Assembly (NCBI GenBank): GCA_903835235.1
Contig: CAILMF010000001.1
Span: 62,001 to 126,000, forward strand
DNA from: an uncultured Rhodospirillales bacterium
GTDB taxonomy: Bacteria; Pseudomonadota; Alphaproteobacteria; Acetobacterales; Acetobacteraceae
Direction: 5' to 3'
DNA: 64,000 nucleotides
In this document: positions 1 to 9,210 of the stretch, piece by piece
Layout: the number at the start of each line of letters is the position of its first letter
Numbering within the stretch: the first letter of the stretch is position 1
Position numbers and translations under genes: made by a program
Notes under the pieces: model-generated
What the model was told of the DNA's origin: nothing
Database searches by the model: none
What the model saw: the letters and a program-made list of their open reading frames with translations, nothing else

Positions 1-1
1 C

Positions 2-100
2 TTCTTCAGCAATTGCCGGCAGGACCAGGATGGCGGCGCCTGGCACAATGGCCGGATGGAGACGCTCTCCAACCTGGCGCACGCTTCCATCGTGGAGTGA
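2..100 (+). CDS. C-terminal end of an unidentified protein (partial)
   Basis: The second plus frame is open from the window edge for 32 codons and stops with TGA at 98-100. The tail reads ...METLSNLAHASIVE and looks like ordinary protein rather than a GC-rich shadow frame. A strong hairpin begins 9 bp after the stop, as expected for the end of a transcription unit. The start and function lie outside the window and I do not recognise the family. Confidence 0.45.
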   Translation, partial: FFSNCRQDQDGGAWHNGRMETLSNLAHASIVE

Positions 101-108
101 GGGCAAAG

Positions 109-150
109 CACGGCCCACGCATTGGCGTGGGCCGTGGCCGCGAATGCGGC
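109..150 (+). terminator. Two adjacent hairpins after the partial gene
   Basis: A perfect 12-bp stem with a 4-base ATTG loop (109-136) is followed at once by a 5-bp stem with a GAAT loop (137-150). No T-run follows, so this may be a factor-assisted or weak terminator. It lies between the plus-strand partial gene and the stop of the convergent receptor gene at 265. Confidence 0.45.
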
Positions 151-264
151 CCGCCGACAGTTCGGCGAAAGCCAAGCGGCCAGATGGCCGCGCCCGGCGT
201 CTGAGGGCAAGCCATTTGGCGGCGTGGATGCACGCCGCCCGGCTCGCCATGGCGTGGCGGCGCC

Positions 265-1218
265 TCAGCGTGCGGCCCTGATGCCCGTCGCGGCGGCAAC
301 TTCGCCCCAGATGCGGTCTTCCTCGGCCAGCCGGGCGTTGAACTGGGCGGGCAGGCTGCCGACCGGCTCGAAGCCCCAGTCGCGCACGCGTTGCGCGGCG
401 GCCGGCTGGTGCAGGCCGTCATGGATCGCCTTGCCCAGCAGTTCCACAATCTCCGGCGGCGTGCCGATGGGCGCGAAGAAGCCCTGCCAGATCAGCGGGT
501 TGAAGTTGCGGTAGCCAAGCTCGGTGAAGCTCGGCACCTCCGGCAGCGCGGCCAGCCGGCCGGGGCCGGAGGTGGCGAGGATGCGCAGATTGCCGGTACG
601 TAGCTGCGAGGACGCCGATGACGTGTCGATGAACACGCAGCAGACATGGCCACCCAGCAGGTTGGTCAGCAGCCCGTTGCGGATGGGCACATGGGTGAAG
701 CGCAACCCCGCCTGCTGGCCGAACAGCGCGGCGAAGAGATGCGCCGAGGAGCCATGGCCGTAATTGCCCACCGGCGTCTCGTCCGGCTGCTGCTTCGCCC
801 AGGCGACGAATTCCGTGACCGAGCGCGCCGGCACCATCGCCGGATTCACCATCAGGATATTGCCGCCGGCGTTCATCTGGCTGAGGCCGATGAGGTCGCG
901 GCGGGCGCGGTAGGGCGTCTCGGGTTCGATATAGGGCAGCGTCATGATGGCGGAGGTGGCGGACAGGATGGTCATGCCATCCGGCCGCGCCCGCGCCACG
1001 GTGGTGACGGCGACGACGCCACCGCCGGAGGGCATCGGCTCCACCACCACCACGCGGCCGAGCAGCTCCTGCATCAGCCCGGCGACCAGGCGCGAGGGTG
1101 CATCGGTGCCGCCGCCGGCCGCGCCGGTCATGATCATGCGGATGGGACGGTCGGGCAGCACGGGCTGGGCCGCCGCCGGCGCTGCCAGCAGCAGCAGCGC
1201 CAGGATCAGCCGGGTCAC
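265..1218 (-). CDS. Bug-family (TctC-like) tripartite tricarboxylate transporter substrate-binding protein
   Basis: Predicted periplasmic receptor of about 317 residues for a TTT-type uptake system. A signal peptide (TRLILALLLLAAPAAAQP) is followed by the family signature PDRPIRMIMTGAAGGGTDA, then VVVEPMPSGGGVVAV and ARARPDGMTIL, all usual Bug-family landmarks. GTG is the start because the upstream monooxygenase stop overlaps it by four bases (GTGA), which implies translational coupling. No TctA or TctB membrane partner is nearby, so this is an orphan receptor. The ligand cannot be read from the sequence; carboxylates or aromatic acids are usual for the family. The receptor and monooxygenase may act on related compounds, which is inference. 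Confidence 0.88.
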   Translation of the reverse strand: MTRLILALLLLAAPAAAQPVLPDRPIRMIMTGAAGGGTDAPSRLVAGLMQELLGRVVVVEPMPSGGGVVAVTTVARARPDGMTILSATSAIMTLPYIEPETPYRARRDLIGLSQMNAGGNILMVNPAMVPARSVTEFVAWAKQQPDETPVGNYGHGSSAHLFAALFGQQAGLRFTHVPIRNGLLTNLLGGHVCCVFIDTSSASSQLRTGNLRILATSGPGRLAALPEVPSFTELGYRNFNPLIWQGFFAPIGTPPEIVELLGKAIHDGLHQPAAAQRVRDWGFEPVGSLPAQFNARLAEEDRIWGEVAAATGIRAAR

Positions 1219-2246
1219 GCCGCCACCGCCTCGCGCGCGAAGGCGGGCATCACCTCGCGCACGAACAATTCCACCGAACGCTTGCTCTCGCTCGGCACCA
1301 TCTCGCCGAAGGCGAAGCGGCAGAGCAGGTAGTTGATGCCGCTGGCCGGGATGTCCTTGGCCAATATGTCGCGCATGGTGCTGGGGGAGCCGCAGAAGGC
1401 CTGGCCGCGCGCGGCCATGTCGTCCCAGGTGGGCGGGAAGTTGGCGTTGGGCGGAATGCCGCCGCGCAGCTTCCACAGGTACATGAAGCTCTCGATCCAC
1501 TTCAGGTAGGCGCGGCGGGCCAGGGCCAGGGCTTCCGCGTCGGTCTCGGCCACCACCAGGTGGCGGCTGGTGCCGATCATCGGCAGCGTCGCCTCGCTGC
1601 GGCCCAGCGCCGACCATTCCTGGCGATAGCGGTCGGCCACCGCGCGCATCGGGCCGGCCGGCAGGTTGCCGACGACGTTGACCTGGTTCTCGGCGCACCA
1701 GGGCACGCCATCCGGCCGGGCAATGCCGTACCACAGCGGCGGGTGCGGTGCCTGCACCGGGCCGACCGTGATCGGCACGGCGTCGAAGTGGTAGAACTCG
1801 CCGTGATGGGTCAGCTCCTGGCCCTCGCTGGCCAGCATCTTCAGGATCAGGCCCAGGGCTTCGATGTACTGGGCCTGCACCGTCGCGGGGTCCAGGCCGT
1901 AGAAGCGCACCTCATGCGGGGAGATGCCGCGGCCGACGCCGATCTCCAGCCTGCCGCCGGACATGTGGTCCAGCATGCAGATCTCCTCGAACAGGCGGAG
2001 CGGGTGGTACAGCGGCAGGGTATAGACCAGCGGGCCGAAGCGCAGCCGCTTGGTGCGCTGCGCCAGCGCGGCCAGGAACAGGCTGGGGGAGGACGCCGCG
2101 CCGAGCGGGGTGCTGTGATGCTCGGCCTGGTGGTAGGCGTAGAAGCCATGGCGGTCATACAGCTCGCCCAGCATCAACCGGTGCTCGAAATCCTCGCGCA
2201 GGGTGCCCGGGCCGCGGTCCAGGTGGTCGAAGACGCCGAAGCGCAT
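1215..2246 (-). CDS. LLM class flavin-dependent (luciferase-like) oxidoreductase
   Basis: A 343-residue bacterial luciferase-like monooxygenase, expected to use reduced FMN supplied by a separate reductase. It opens MRFGVFDHLDRGPGTL and carries the typical YHQAEHHSTPLG stretch near residue 40, followed by the GPLVYTLPLYHPLRLFEE and GRLEIGVGRGISPHE blocks of the TIM barrel. Length is normal. The ATG at 2246 is chosen over upstream starts because homology begins exactly there. Its stop overlaps the start of the Bug receptor gene by GTGA, making a two-gene unit. The substrate is unknown; family members attack alkanes, sulfonates, chelators or aldehydes. Confidence 0.88.
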   Translation of the reverse strand: MRFGVFDHLDRGPGTLREDFEHRLMLGELYDRHGFYAYHQAEHHSTPLGAASSPSLFLAALAQRTKRLRFGPLVYTLPLYHPLRLFEEICMLDHMSGGRLEIGVGRGISPHEVRFYGLDPATVQAQYIEALGLILKMLASEGQELTHHGEFYHFDAVPITVGPVQAPHPPLWYGIARPDGVPWCAENQVNVVGNLPAGPMRAVADRYRQEWSALGRSEATLPMIGTSRHLVVAETDAEALALARRAYLKWIESFMYLWKLRGGIPPNANFPPTWDDMAARGQAFCGSPSTMRDILAKDIPASGINYLLCRFAFGEMVPSESKRSVELFVREVMPAFAREAVAA

Positions 2247-2426
2247 GGCACGTTTCCCTTGCTGCCCGCCGGCTGGTGGCCGGCGATGTTGCCGCAAGGG
2301 TAACGCGCCCAGCGTGACCGGCAAGGGCGCGCGTCGCCCGCGCGGGCGGCGGGGCCAGGCGTTGCGCGCAAGGCCGGCGCAGCGGGCAGGCACGCCATGG
2401 CCTGCGGCGCCCGGCGCCAACCGGCC

Positions 2427-4775
2427 TCAGGCAGCGCGTTGCTGCTTTGCATCCAGCCCGGCCAGCACCGCGGCCGGCAATGGCTCGCGCCAGGCCAGGT
2501 GCAGCTCGCCCGGCGGCTGCGCCACCACGCGGGCGGGGAAGCGGCCATGGCCGGGCAGCTCCACCATGGCCTCGTGCACCGTCGGCACCTCGCCAATGAA
2601 GTTGGCGCCGCCCAGGGAGATATCGCGCAACCGACCGGCGCTGCGGCCGTCGCCGTGTTCCACATTGGCGGCCAGGTCCACCTCCAGCCGCGGTTCGCCA
2701 CGGCGGTCCACCGCGCTGCTGCGGGTGCGCATCAGCTGCACCAGCCGGCCCTTCAGCGCCGCCACCTCGCGGGAGACATGCTCGCCGGAGGCGCGCAGGC
2801 TGGCGGCGGCGACGCCGTTATGGCCCACCACCTGCGACACCTCGCCAATGCGGGTGGAGACGCCGCGCGCCGCCTGCGCCGCCTCGGCCACCGAATGAGC
2901 GATGCTGGCGGTGGCGCTGCCCTGGCGTTCGGTGGCGCCGGCCACGCTGGCGGCAACCTCGTCCAGCGCCGAGACCGCGGCGCCGATATCGGCCATGGCG
3001 CCGACCGCTTCCTTGGCGGTGGCATCGATCGCGGCGATGCGGCGGCCGATCTCCTCGGTGCTGCGGGCGGTCTGGCCGGCCAGCGCCTTGACCTCGCTGG
3101 CCACGACGGCGAAGCCCTTGCCGGCCTCGCCGGCGCGGGCGGCCTCGATGGTCGCGTTCAGCGCCAGCAGGTTGGTGCGCTGGGCGATGTCGGCGATGAG
3201 GCGCGTGACCTCGCCGATCTCGCCGACCGAGGCAGCCAGCACGTCGAAGGTGCGGCGCGCGGCCTCGGTCTTGGCCACGGCATCGCGCGTGGCGCTGCCG
3301 GCGCGGACCATGTCGCGGGCGATCTGGTTGATCTGCTCCGGCAGGGCGGTGGCTTCCTCGGCCACGGCATTGGCGGCGGCCAGGCTGCGGCCGGCCTCGT
3401 TGGCCACGCCCTGGGTCAGGCCCAGCGTCTCGCCGGCCAGGCTTTCCATCTGCTGGCACTGGTCGAACAGGCCGCGCATGTGCAGGCCGACATTCTCCAC
3501 CAGGCGGGCGCTCTCGGCCTCCAGCAGCGTGACCATCTCGCGCTCGGCCTCGTCCCGCGCCGCCACGGCCTTGGCCGCCAGGCTGTCGCGGTCCTGTTGC
3601 AGCGCTAGGTTGGCCTGGGCGGCGGCCTGGAAGTGCAGCGTGGCCTGCAACAGCTCCGCCACCTCGGAAGCGCCGCGCGGCGGCGGCACGGTGGCGTCCA
3701 GCTCGCCGGCGGCCAGGCGGCGCAGCGCCTGGATGGCGCCGCGCAGCGGCCGGATGACGGCACGGCGGAGCGACCATTGGGTCAGCGCCGCCAGCACCAG
3801 CACCAGCGCGGCGCCGCCGGCCAGCAGCAGCATCAGCCGGCGGCGCGCCGCGGCTTCCCGCGCCAGGGCGGCATCGGCGGCCTCGCCCACGGTGCGGCCG
3901 GCGCCCACCACCGTCTCCATGGCGCCGGTGGCGGCGGTGAACCAGGCATTGCCATCCATCGGCCAGGCGCCGCCGCTGCTGGCGGCGGCCAGCACCGGGC
4001 CGCGCGCCGCGGCCTCAAACCGGCGCAGATAGCCTTCCCGCGCGGTCTCCACCGCGGCCACCACGGCCGGCGGCGCATCGGCCAGCACCGCCTCTATCCG
4101 CGCCCAGGCGCCTTCGACCCGGCCGCGCACGCTGCCCAGCGCCATCAGCTGGGCCCCGGCCGGGGCTCGGCCGGCCTGGATCATGCCGTTCAGCAGGCCG
4201 CGTTCCTGCCCGGCGAATTCCGCCAGCTCCGCCAGCGCGTCGCGCAGCGCCACCAGGGACCGCGCCTCCGACGTCGCCTCGCCCGCCGCCTCCGCGGCGC
4301 GGCGCAGGGACATCAGCGCCTCGATCCGGGCCGAGGTGGCGGCGAACCAGACGCCCGGCGCGGGCGCGGCGGTGCCACCGGCATCGGCGGCCTGGCGCAG
4401 CGCCTGCACGCGGTCTGTTGCCTGCTGCAGCCGGGTGAGAGCCACCGCCACCGCTGGCTGGCCGGGGGCCAGCGCCACCAGCGCCGGCATGGCCGCGGCC
4501 AGCGCCGCCTCGGCCTCCGCCCGGCTGGTGCGGGCGCGCTGCCAGCCGGCCGGGGTGGCGGCGGCCGGGTTGGCCAGCAGCCCGTTGGTGGCGCCACGTT
4601 CCGCCGCCAGGGCCACCGCCCCGCGCAGCAGATGCTCGCTGGTCAGGTTCAGGCCACGGCTGTGCTGCGCCAGGCCGAAGGCGACCCAGGCCTGGTGCGC
4701 CTGCTGGCCGATGGCCAGGGCAAGCGCCAGGCTGAACAGCAGGACAATGGCCGCGATGCGGGCACTGAGGGACAT
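2427..4775 (-). CDS. Methyl-accepting chemotaxis protein with NIT sensor and C-terminal PilZ domain
   Basis: A 782-residue transmembrane chemoreceptor. The order is: membrane segment at about 6-24; periplasmic NIT-like (nitrate/nitrite-sensing type) helical domain containing [15 protein letters not shown]; second membrane segment near 312-332; HAMP ([24 protein letters not shown]); signalling domain with the hairpin-region block [20 protein letters not shown] and [17 protein letters not shown]; and at about 690-775 a PilZ domain with RRGEPR and DISLGGA, matching the RxxxR and [D/N]xSxxG c-di-GMP motifs. It should therefore join ligand sensing to c-di-GMP. No che genes are adjacent. The start [13 protein letters not shown] places the first membrane helix at the N-terminus. 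Confidence 0.9.
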   Translation of the reverse strand: MSLSARIAAIVLLFSLALALAIGQQAHQAWVAFGLAQHSRGLNLTSEHLLRGAVALAAERGATNGLLANPAAATPAGWQRARTSRAEAEAALAAAMPALVALAPGQPAVAVALTRLQQATDRVQALRQAADAGGTAAPAPGVWFAATSARIEALMSLRRAAEAAGEATSEARSLVALRDALAELAEFAGQERGLLNGMIQAGRAPAGAQLMALGSVRGRVEGAWARIEAVLADAPPAVVAAVETAREGYLRRFEAAARGPVLAAASSGGAWPMDGNAWFTAATGAMETVVGAGRTVGEAADAALAREAAARRRLMLLLAGGAALVLVLAALTQWSLRRAVIRPLRGAIQALRRLAAGELDATVPPPRGASEVAELLQATLHFQAAAQANLALQQDRDSLAAKAVAARDEAEREMVTLLEAESARLVENVGLHMRGLFDQCQQMESLAGETLGLTQGVANEAGRSLAAANAVAEEATALPEQINQIARDMVRAGSATRDAVAKTEAARRTFDVLAASVGEIGEVTRLIADIAQRTNLLALNATIEAARAGEAGKGFAVVASEVKALAGQTARSTEEIGRRIAAIDATAKEAVGAMADIGAAVSALDEVAASVAGATERQGSATASIAHSVAEAAQAARGVSTRIGEVSQVVGHNGVAAASLRASGEHVSREVAALKGRLVQLMRTRSSAVDRRGEPRLEVDLAANVEHGDGRSAGRLRDISLGGANFIGEVPTVHEAMVELPGHGRFPARVVAQPPGELHLAWREPLPAAVLAGLDAKQQRAA

Positions 4776-4918
4776 GGCGGTCTCCGGCTCAATCGGCGCC
4801 ATTCCTAGTGATGAACGATTAAGCCTTCCCTGCCGCGCTTGAACCCCCGCCGCGCGGGGCCTAATCCCGCCGGGTGGCCCGCCCCTGCGGCGGACCTGCC
4901 GCTTGGGAGTACGCGCAT

Positions 4919-5950
4919 ATGGGCTACAGGGTCGCGGTTGTCGGTGCCACCGGGGCGGTGGGGCGGGAGGTCATCAAGACCCTGTCCGAGCGCGGCTTTC
5001 CGGTGGATGGGATCGTCGCGCTGGCCTCCGGCCGGCTGCTGGGCACCGAAATCTCCTTCGGCGAGAAGACCGTGTTGAAGGTGCAGAGCCTGGAGAAGCA
5101 CGACTTCAAGGCCAGCGACCTGGCGCTGTTCTGCGCCACGCCGGCGGTGGCGGCGGCCCACGCGCCGCGGGCCGCGGCGGCGGGCTGCATGGTGGTGGAG
5201 CTGTCCGGGCAATTCCACCTGGAATTCGACGTGCCGCTGCTGGTGCCGGAGGTGAACCCGCAGGCGCTGGCCCGCGCCGCCAAGCGCCGGATCGTGGCGA
5301 CGCCGAGCGCCGCGGTGGTGCAGCTGGCGGTGGCGCTGAAGCCGCTGCACGACCTGGCCCGGGTGAAGCGGGTGGTGGTGAGCACCTACCAGGCGGTCTC
5401 CGGCGCCGGGAAGGAGGCGATGGACGAGCTGTGGAGCCAGACCCGCGGCTTGTTCGTGAATGAACTCGGCGCTTCCGAGCAGTTCACCAAGCAGATGGCG
5501 TTCAACGTGATCCCGCACATCGACGGCTTCATGGAGGATGGCGCAACGCGCGAGGAATGGAAGCTGGCGGTGGAGACCCGCAAGGTGCTGGACCCCGACG
5601 TGCAGGTGGTGGCGACCTGCGTGCGGGTGCCGGTCTTCATCGGCCATGGCATGGCGGTGACGGTGGAATTCGAGAGCGAGATCACCGAGGAGCAGGCGCA
5701 CCGGGCGCTGCACGACTTCCCCGGGGTGATCGTGCTGGATAAGCGCGACGACGGTGGCTACGTGACCCCGGTGGAGACGGTGGGCGAGGACGCGGTCTAC
5801 GTCTCTCGCCTGCGGCGCGACCCGACGGTGCCGCACGGCCTGGCCTTCTGGTGCGCCACCGACAACCTGCGCAAGGGCACCGCGCTGAACGCGGTGCAGG
5901 TGGCGGAGCTGCTGCATGAGCGGGGGATGCTGGGGAAGCCGGCGCGCTGA
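4919..5950 (+). CDS. Aspartate-semialdehyde dehydrogenase paralogue lacking the catalytic cysteine
   Basis: A 343-residue protein matching Asd over its whole length: Rossmann motif [10 protein letters not shown] at 8-17, [45 protein letters not shown] and [11 protein letters not shown]. However, the invariant catalytic segment NPNC[ST]T reads TPSAAV here, so the nucleophilic Cys is Ala. The phosphate-binding SSAFR is SGQFH, and the HSE after the catalytic His is HGM. It is therefore probably not a working dehydrogenase but a divergent paralogue, comparable to enterobacterial Usg. A GGGAG ribosome site lies at 4904-4908, and a rho-independent terminator follows. A single-gene unit is likely. 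A normal asd would have to lie elsewhere in the genome. Confidence 0.85.
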   Translation: MGYRVAVVGATGAVGREVIKTLSERGFPVDGIVALASGRLLGTEISFGEKTVLKVQSLEKHDFKASDLALFCATPAVAAAHAPRAAAAGCMVVELSGQFHLEFDVPLLVPEVNPQALARAAKRRIVATPSAAVVQLAVALKPLHDLARVKRVVVSTYQAVSGAGKEAMDELWSQTRGLFVNELGASEQFTKQMAFNVIPHIDGFMEDGATREEWKLAVETRKVLDPDVQVVATCVRVPVFIGHGMAVTVEFESEITEEQAHRALHDFPGVIVLDKRDDGGYVTPVETVGEDAVYVSRLRRDPTVPHGLAFWCATDNLRKGTALNAVQVAELLHERGMLGKPAR

Positions 5951-5959
5951 GTCGCCCGC

Positions 5960-6000
5960 GGGCGGCCCGGCAACACCGCTGGGGCCGCCCATTTTCTTTT
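5960..6000 (+). terminator. Rho-independent terminator of the Asd-like gene
   Basis: A 9-bp stem (GGGCGGCCC at 5960-5968 with GGGCCGCCC at 5982-5990, 13-base loop) is followed by ATTTTCTTTT, 10 bp after the stop codon. Confidence 0.8.
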
Positions 6001-6032
6001 GCCGGTCGCATGGATCATTTTCCTATAATTTC

Positions 6033-6061
6033 TTGACTTAGGAACAAATACAGAACATAAC
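6033..6061 (+). promoter_or_regulatory. Sigma-70-type promoter for the three-gene envelope operon
   Basis: TTGACT at 6033-6038, a 17-bp spacer and CATAAC at 6056-6061 lie in a markedly AT-rich patch. A second perfect TATAAT occurs at 6024-6029 with only a poorly spaced TTGCCG upstream. The GGAGG ribosome site is at 6079-6083, 7 bases before the ATG at 6091. Confidence 0.6.
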
Positions 6062-6090
6062 CGCCGCGGTTCCCTTCCGGAGGCGGCGCC

Positions 6091-7530
6091 ATGGACCTTT
6101 CCCCCGCGATACCCTCGACGATCTGGCAGCAGCCCCTGCGCATTCTGGGCTGCGGGCTGGCGGTGCTGCTGGTGCTGGTGCTGGCGCAATGGGCGGGGTT
6201 GCCGGGGCTGGGGCCTCTGGTGCAGGCCCTGGTGGCGCAGCCGGCGCTGGTGGCGGCGGTGCTGGTCTTCGCGGTCGGGCTGGCCTTCGCCGGCTTTCTC
6301 TGGTGGCTGGCGGCGCGCAGTTTTGCCCTGTTGCGAGACCCCGCGACCACGCCTGCCCAGCTGGCCAGCCTGCGCGACCTGCCGCTGGCGCTGCCGGAGG
6401 GCACGGTGCGGGCGGTGCTGGCGCTGATCGTCGGCGTCATCGGGCTGCCGCTGCTGCTGTTCAGCCAGGCGCTGCGGCTGCCGGATGCGGTGGCGGGCTA
6501 TGTGAATGGCATCATCGCCGGGGTGTTCGGCTATTATTTCGGCACCCGCGGCAGCGTCGGCGACGCGCAGACCGCGCGCCAGGCGACCGAGGCGCTGGCC
6601 ACCACCTCCCGGGCGCATGAGGAGTTGCGGGCGCAGAACGCGGCGCTGACCCGGCAGGCCAGCGATGCCACGCTGCCCGGCCGGGTGGCGGGGGCGTTGG
6701 GCAGCCTGTCCCGCCAGATCGGCGTGGCCGAGACCCTGGTGGATACGCTGGGGCCGGCCCTGCCGCCGGGGCTGCTGCCGGAAGGCGCCGCCGCGGCGCT
6801 GGCCAGGGCGCGCGATGCCGCCGCCGCCGCTGGACGCCTGGCCGATGGCCAGGCCGATGCCGGTACCTTGGCGACGCTGACCCAGGCACTGGCCGGGTTG
6901 ACCGGCGCTTCCGGCCCCTTCCCGGCCCTGCTGCGGGCGGCCGGCGCGGTGCTGCCGGCGGCGGGCGGGCCGCTCGGCGCCGCGGCGCTGCTGGTGGGGC
7001 TGGGCTGGCAGGCCGGCAGCGCCGCCTGGCATCGCTGGCGCGCCCAGGTGCTGGATGCACCGCACGACCCCGCGATCTTCGACGCCGGCAGCCTGACCCC
7101 CTCGGGCGCCGCGCTGCGGCTGGCGGAGGCGCCGGTTTTCGCCCGGGTCTTCGCCAGCCGCCTGGCCGAGCCGGGCTTCATGGCGGGCTTGCTGGACCTG
7201 GCGCTGCGCGACGATGCCGCCGCAAGGCTATGGGCCGAGCATGGTGCGGATTTCGCCTCGCCGGCCGAGGCGACGCAGGGATTGGCAGAGTTCCGCCGGG
7301 CGCTGCTGGCCGACCGCGTCGCCGCCGACGTGACCCCGGCCGCGGTGCAGGGGCTGGCCGCCGCGCTGGTGCCGCTGGCCCCCAGCGCCGATGCCGCCGC
7401 CGCCCGCCAGGTGCTGGCCGCCGCCGGCGCCGCCCAGTCCCCCGCGGTGCAGGCCCTGGCCCTGCTGGTGGGGGAACTGCGGGCGCGAAAATTGGACCCT
7501 ATCGCCACCTTGCGGGAGTTGACGCCATGA
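6091..7530 (+). CDS. Uncharacterised multi-pass membrane protein, first gene of a coupled operon
   Basis: 479 residues, no family recognised. Four hydrophobic segments lie in the N-terminal third (about 15-35, 48-72, 108-127 and 132-150), the last ending in GVFGYYFGTRG, a motif seen at the end of membrane anchors in many hypothetical proteins. After it comes an Ala-rich predicted coiled coil (about 155-185) and a long mostly helical region containing another short hydrophobic stretch near 285-310. The start has an ideal GGAGG site and a good promoter. Its stop overlaps the next start by ATGA, so the lipoprotein and transglycosylase genes downstream are probably co-translated with it. A holin-like or anchor role is only a guess. 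Confidence 0.7.
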   Translation: MDLSPAIPSTIWQQPLRILGCGLAVLLVLVLAQWAGLPGLGPLVQALVAQPALVAAVLVFAVGLAFAGFLWWLAARSFALLRDPATTPAQLASLRDLPLALPEGTVRAVLALIVGVIGLPLLLFSQALRLPDAVAGYVNGIIAGVFGYYFGTRGSVGDAQTARQATEALATTSRAHEELRAQNAALTRQASDATLPGRVAGALGSLSRQIGVAETLVDTLGPALPPGLLPEGAAAALARARDAAAAAGRLADGQADAGTLATLTQALAGLTGASGPFPALLRAAGAVLPAAGGPLGAAALLVGLGWQAGSAAWHRWRAQVLDAPHDPAIFDAGSLTPSGAALRLAEAPVFARVFASRLAEPGFMAGLLDLALRDDAAARLWAEHGADFASPAEATQGLAEFRRALLADRVAADVTPAAVQGLAAALVPLAPSADAAAARQVLAAAGAAQSPAVQALALLVGELRARKLDPIATLRELTP

Positions 7531-8135
7531 GGACCCTGCTTGCCTTCCCGCTGCTGGCCGGCTGTGCCTTCACCGCCGCGCAGCTGGACCCGCCGCTGGG
7601 GCAGCTGGCCCGCTGGCGCGGCGCCGACGCCGCCCTGCTGGCGGCCGAGCCGGTGGTGACGCCCTGCCCGGCCGACCACCCGGCCTGCGCCTCGCTGCAC
7701 CTGCTGCGGGCCGAGGCCTGCATGGGCCTGGCCATGGCGGCGCGGGCGCCCGGCGCCACCTGCCCGACCTTGGCCGAAGCGCCGCACCTGGCCTGCGCCG
7801 GGGCAGGCTATGCCGCCGCGGTGGGGCTGGGCGCGCAGCCGGCGGCGCTGCTGGCCGGAAACGGCGCGCAGGCGCTGCTCTGCCGGGCGGAGGTGCAGGC
7901 GCCGGCCGAGGCACTGGCCAGCGCCGGGGCGGCGATGACCCTGGCGGCCCGCGCCGAACCCGGCCGCGCCGCCGCGCTGGGCGCCTGGGGCGCAACGCTG
8001 CGGGCAAGGCTGAGCGCGGGCGCGGCCCGCTGCGACGCGGTCCACCAGGCCCAGGCCCTGGCCGCGACGCTGCCGGCCGAGGTCCAGGGCCGCGTGCTGG
8101 CCGACCTGGCCCTGCTGCCGGGCTGCGCGCCATGA
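7527..8135 (+). CDS. Small Cys-rich lipoprotein, second gene of the coupled operon
   Basis: 202 residues beginning MRTLLAFPLLAGC, a short lipoprotein signal with lipobox LAGC and the lipid-modified Cys at about 13. The mature part has at least eight further cysteines, for example in CPADHPACASLH, EACMG, CPTLAEAPHLACAG and the C-terminal LLPGCAP, which suggests disulfides in the periplasm. It is Ala-rich and helical with no recognised domain. ATGA overlaps at both ends couple it to the membrane protein before it and the transglycosylase after it. Confidence 0.7.
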   Translation: MRTLLAFPLLAGCAFTAAQLDPPLGQLARWRGADAALLAAEPVVTPCPADHPACASLHLLRAEACMGLAMAARAPGATCPTLAEAPHLACAGAGYAAAVGLGAQPAALLAGNGAQALLCRAEVQAPAEALASAGAAMTLAARAEPGRAAALGAWGATLRARLSAGAARCDAVHQAQALAATLPAEVQGRVLADLALLPGCAP

Positions 8136-9085
8136 TGCTGGATCGCGCGCTGGAGTTCCGCTTCCCGCTGGTCAGCGGCGCCGATGTGCGCGCGGCGCAG
8201 CAGGCGCTGGCCCGGGCCGGGGTGCTGGCCGGGGATGCCGATGGCATCTTCGGCCCGCGCACCCGGGACGCCGTGGCCGCCTGGCAGCAGCGCCGCGGAT
8301 TGCCGGCGGATGGCGTGCTGCGCCCGGCGCAATGGGCGGCGCTGCTGCCGGAGGCGCCGGCGGCACGGCCAACCCCCACGGATTGGCGCGCGGCGCTGGC
8401 GCCCTTCCTGCCGCGGCTGGCGGCGCCGCATGGCGCGCCCGTGGGGACGGCCTCTCGCCGCTGGAGCCTGACCCCGGCCGGCGTGCTGGTACTGGGCGAG
8501 GACGCGCCACGGCGGACCAGCGGCGCGCCCCGCACGGTGGCCGGCTGCTGGAACCGCCATGACGCCGCCTTCCAGGCCGCGGCGCAGCGCTTTGGCGTGC
8601 CGCTGGAGCTGCTGCTGGCCACCGCCTGCACCGAAAGCGGCGGCCGGGCCGACGCGGTGCGGCAGGAACCCGGCTATGTCAGCGACAGCGAGACCCCCGG
8701 CCGGGTCTCGCCGGGGTTGATGCAGACGCTGATCTCCACCGCCCGCGCCAGCCTGCATGACCCCACGCTGGACCGCGCCAGGCTGCTGGACCCGGCCTGC
8801 TCCATTGCCGCCGGCGCGGCGCTGATCCGCCAGCAGGCGGTGGCGGGGGCGCGGCCGACCGGCTTCGACCCGGTGCTGGTGGGCGTGGCCTACAATGCCG
8901 GCAGCCTGCGGCCGATGCCAGGGGGCGCCGATACCTGCCCCTGGGGGCTGGTGCAGACCAGGCGCGACGCCAACCATTGGCACGCCGATGCCTTCTGCGC
9001 CTTTTTCGGCGACGCGCTGGCGGTGCTGGCCGGAGACCCGCCGGCGGCGGCCACGCCCAGCTTCGCGGCGCTGCTGCGCGGCTGA
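8132..9085 (+). CDS. Peptidoglycan-binding and lytic transglycosylase-like protein without signal peptide
   Basis: 317 residues. A type-1 peptidoglycan-binding domain at about 12-70 (VRAAQQALARAGVLAG ... DGIFGPRTRDAVAAWQQRRGL) is followed after a linker by an SLT lysozyme-like domain at about 140-290, with the probable catalytic Glu in LLLATACTESGGRADAV, then SPGLMQTL and GVAYNAGS. The N-terminus MMLDRALEFRFPLV is not a secretion signal, so export or release would need another route. This architecture resembles phage endolysins, and the gene is third in an operon behind a membrane protein and a lipoprotein. The start overlaps the previous stop (ATGA). Confidence 0.8.
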   Translation: MMLDRALEFRFPLVSGADVRAAQQALARAGVLAGDADGIFGPRTRDAVAAWQQRRGLPADGVLRPAQWAALLPEAPAARPTPTDWRAALAPFLPRLAAPHGAPVGTASRRWSLTPAGVLVLGEDAPRRTSGAPRTVAGCWNRHDAAFQAAAQRFGVPLELLLATACTESGGRADAVRQEPGYVSDSETPGRVSPGLMQTLISTARASLHDPTLDRARLLDPACSIAAGAALIRQQAVAGARPTGFDPVLVGVAYNAGSLRPMPGGADTCPWGLVQTRRDANHWHADAFCAFFGDALAVLAGDPPAAATPSFAALLRG

Positions 9086-9210
9086 GCGGGCCAGGGGCGC
9101 GACGCCCGGGGACCAGGCGCGTCGGCCTGGGGGCCGCGCCGCATCGGTCGGTTGCCGCCCGCCGGGTCGCGCCAACCGCGGCATCACAGGCCCCGTCAGG
9201 CCGCCAGGCC

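Noticed and set aside
2397-4808. Long plus-strand frames opposite the chemoreceptor gene
   Set aside because: Typical GC-rich antisense shadows with His/Arg/Gly-rich products and no domain, start signal or homology.
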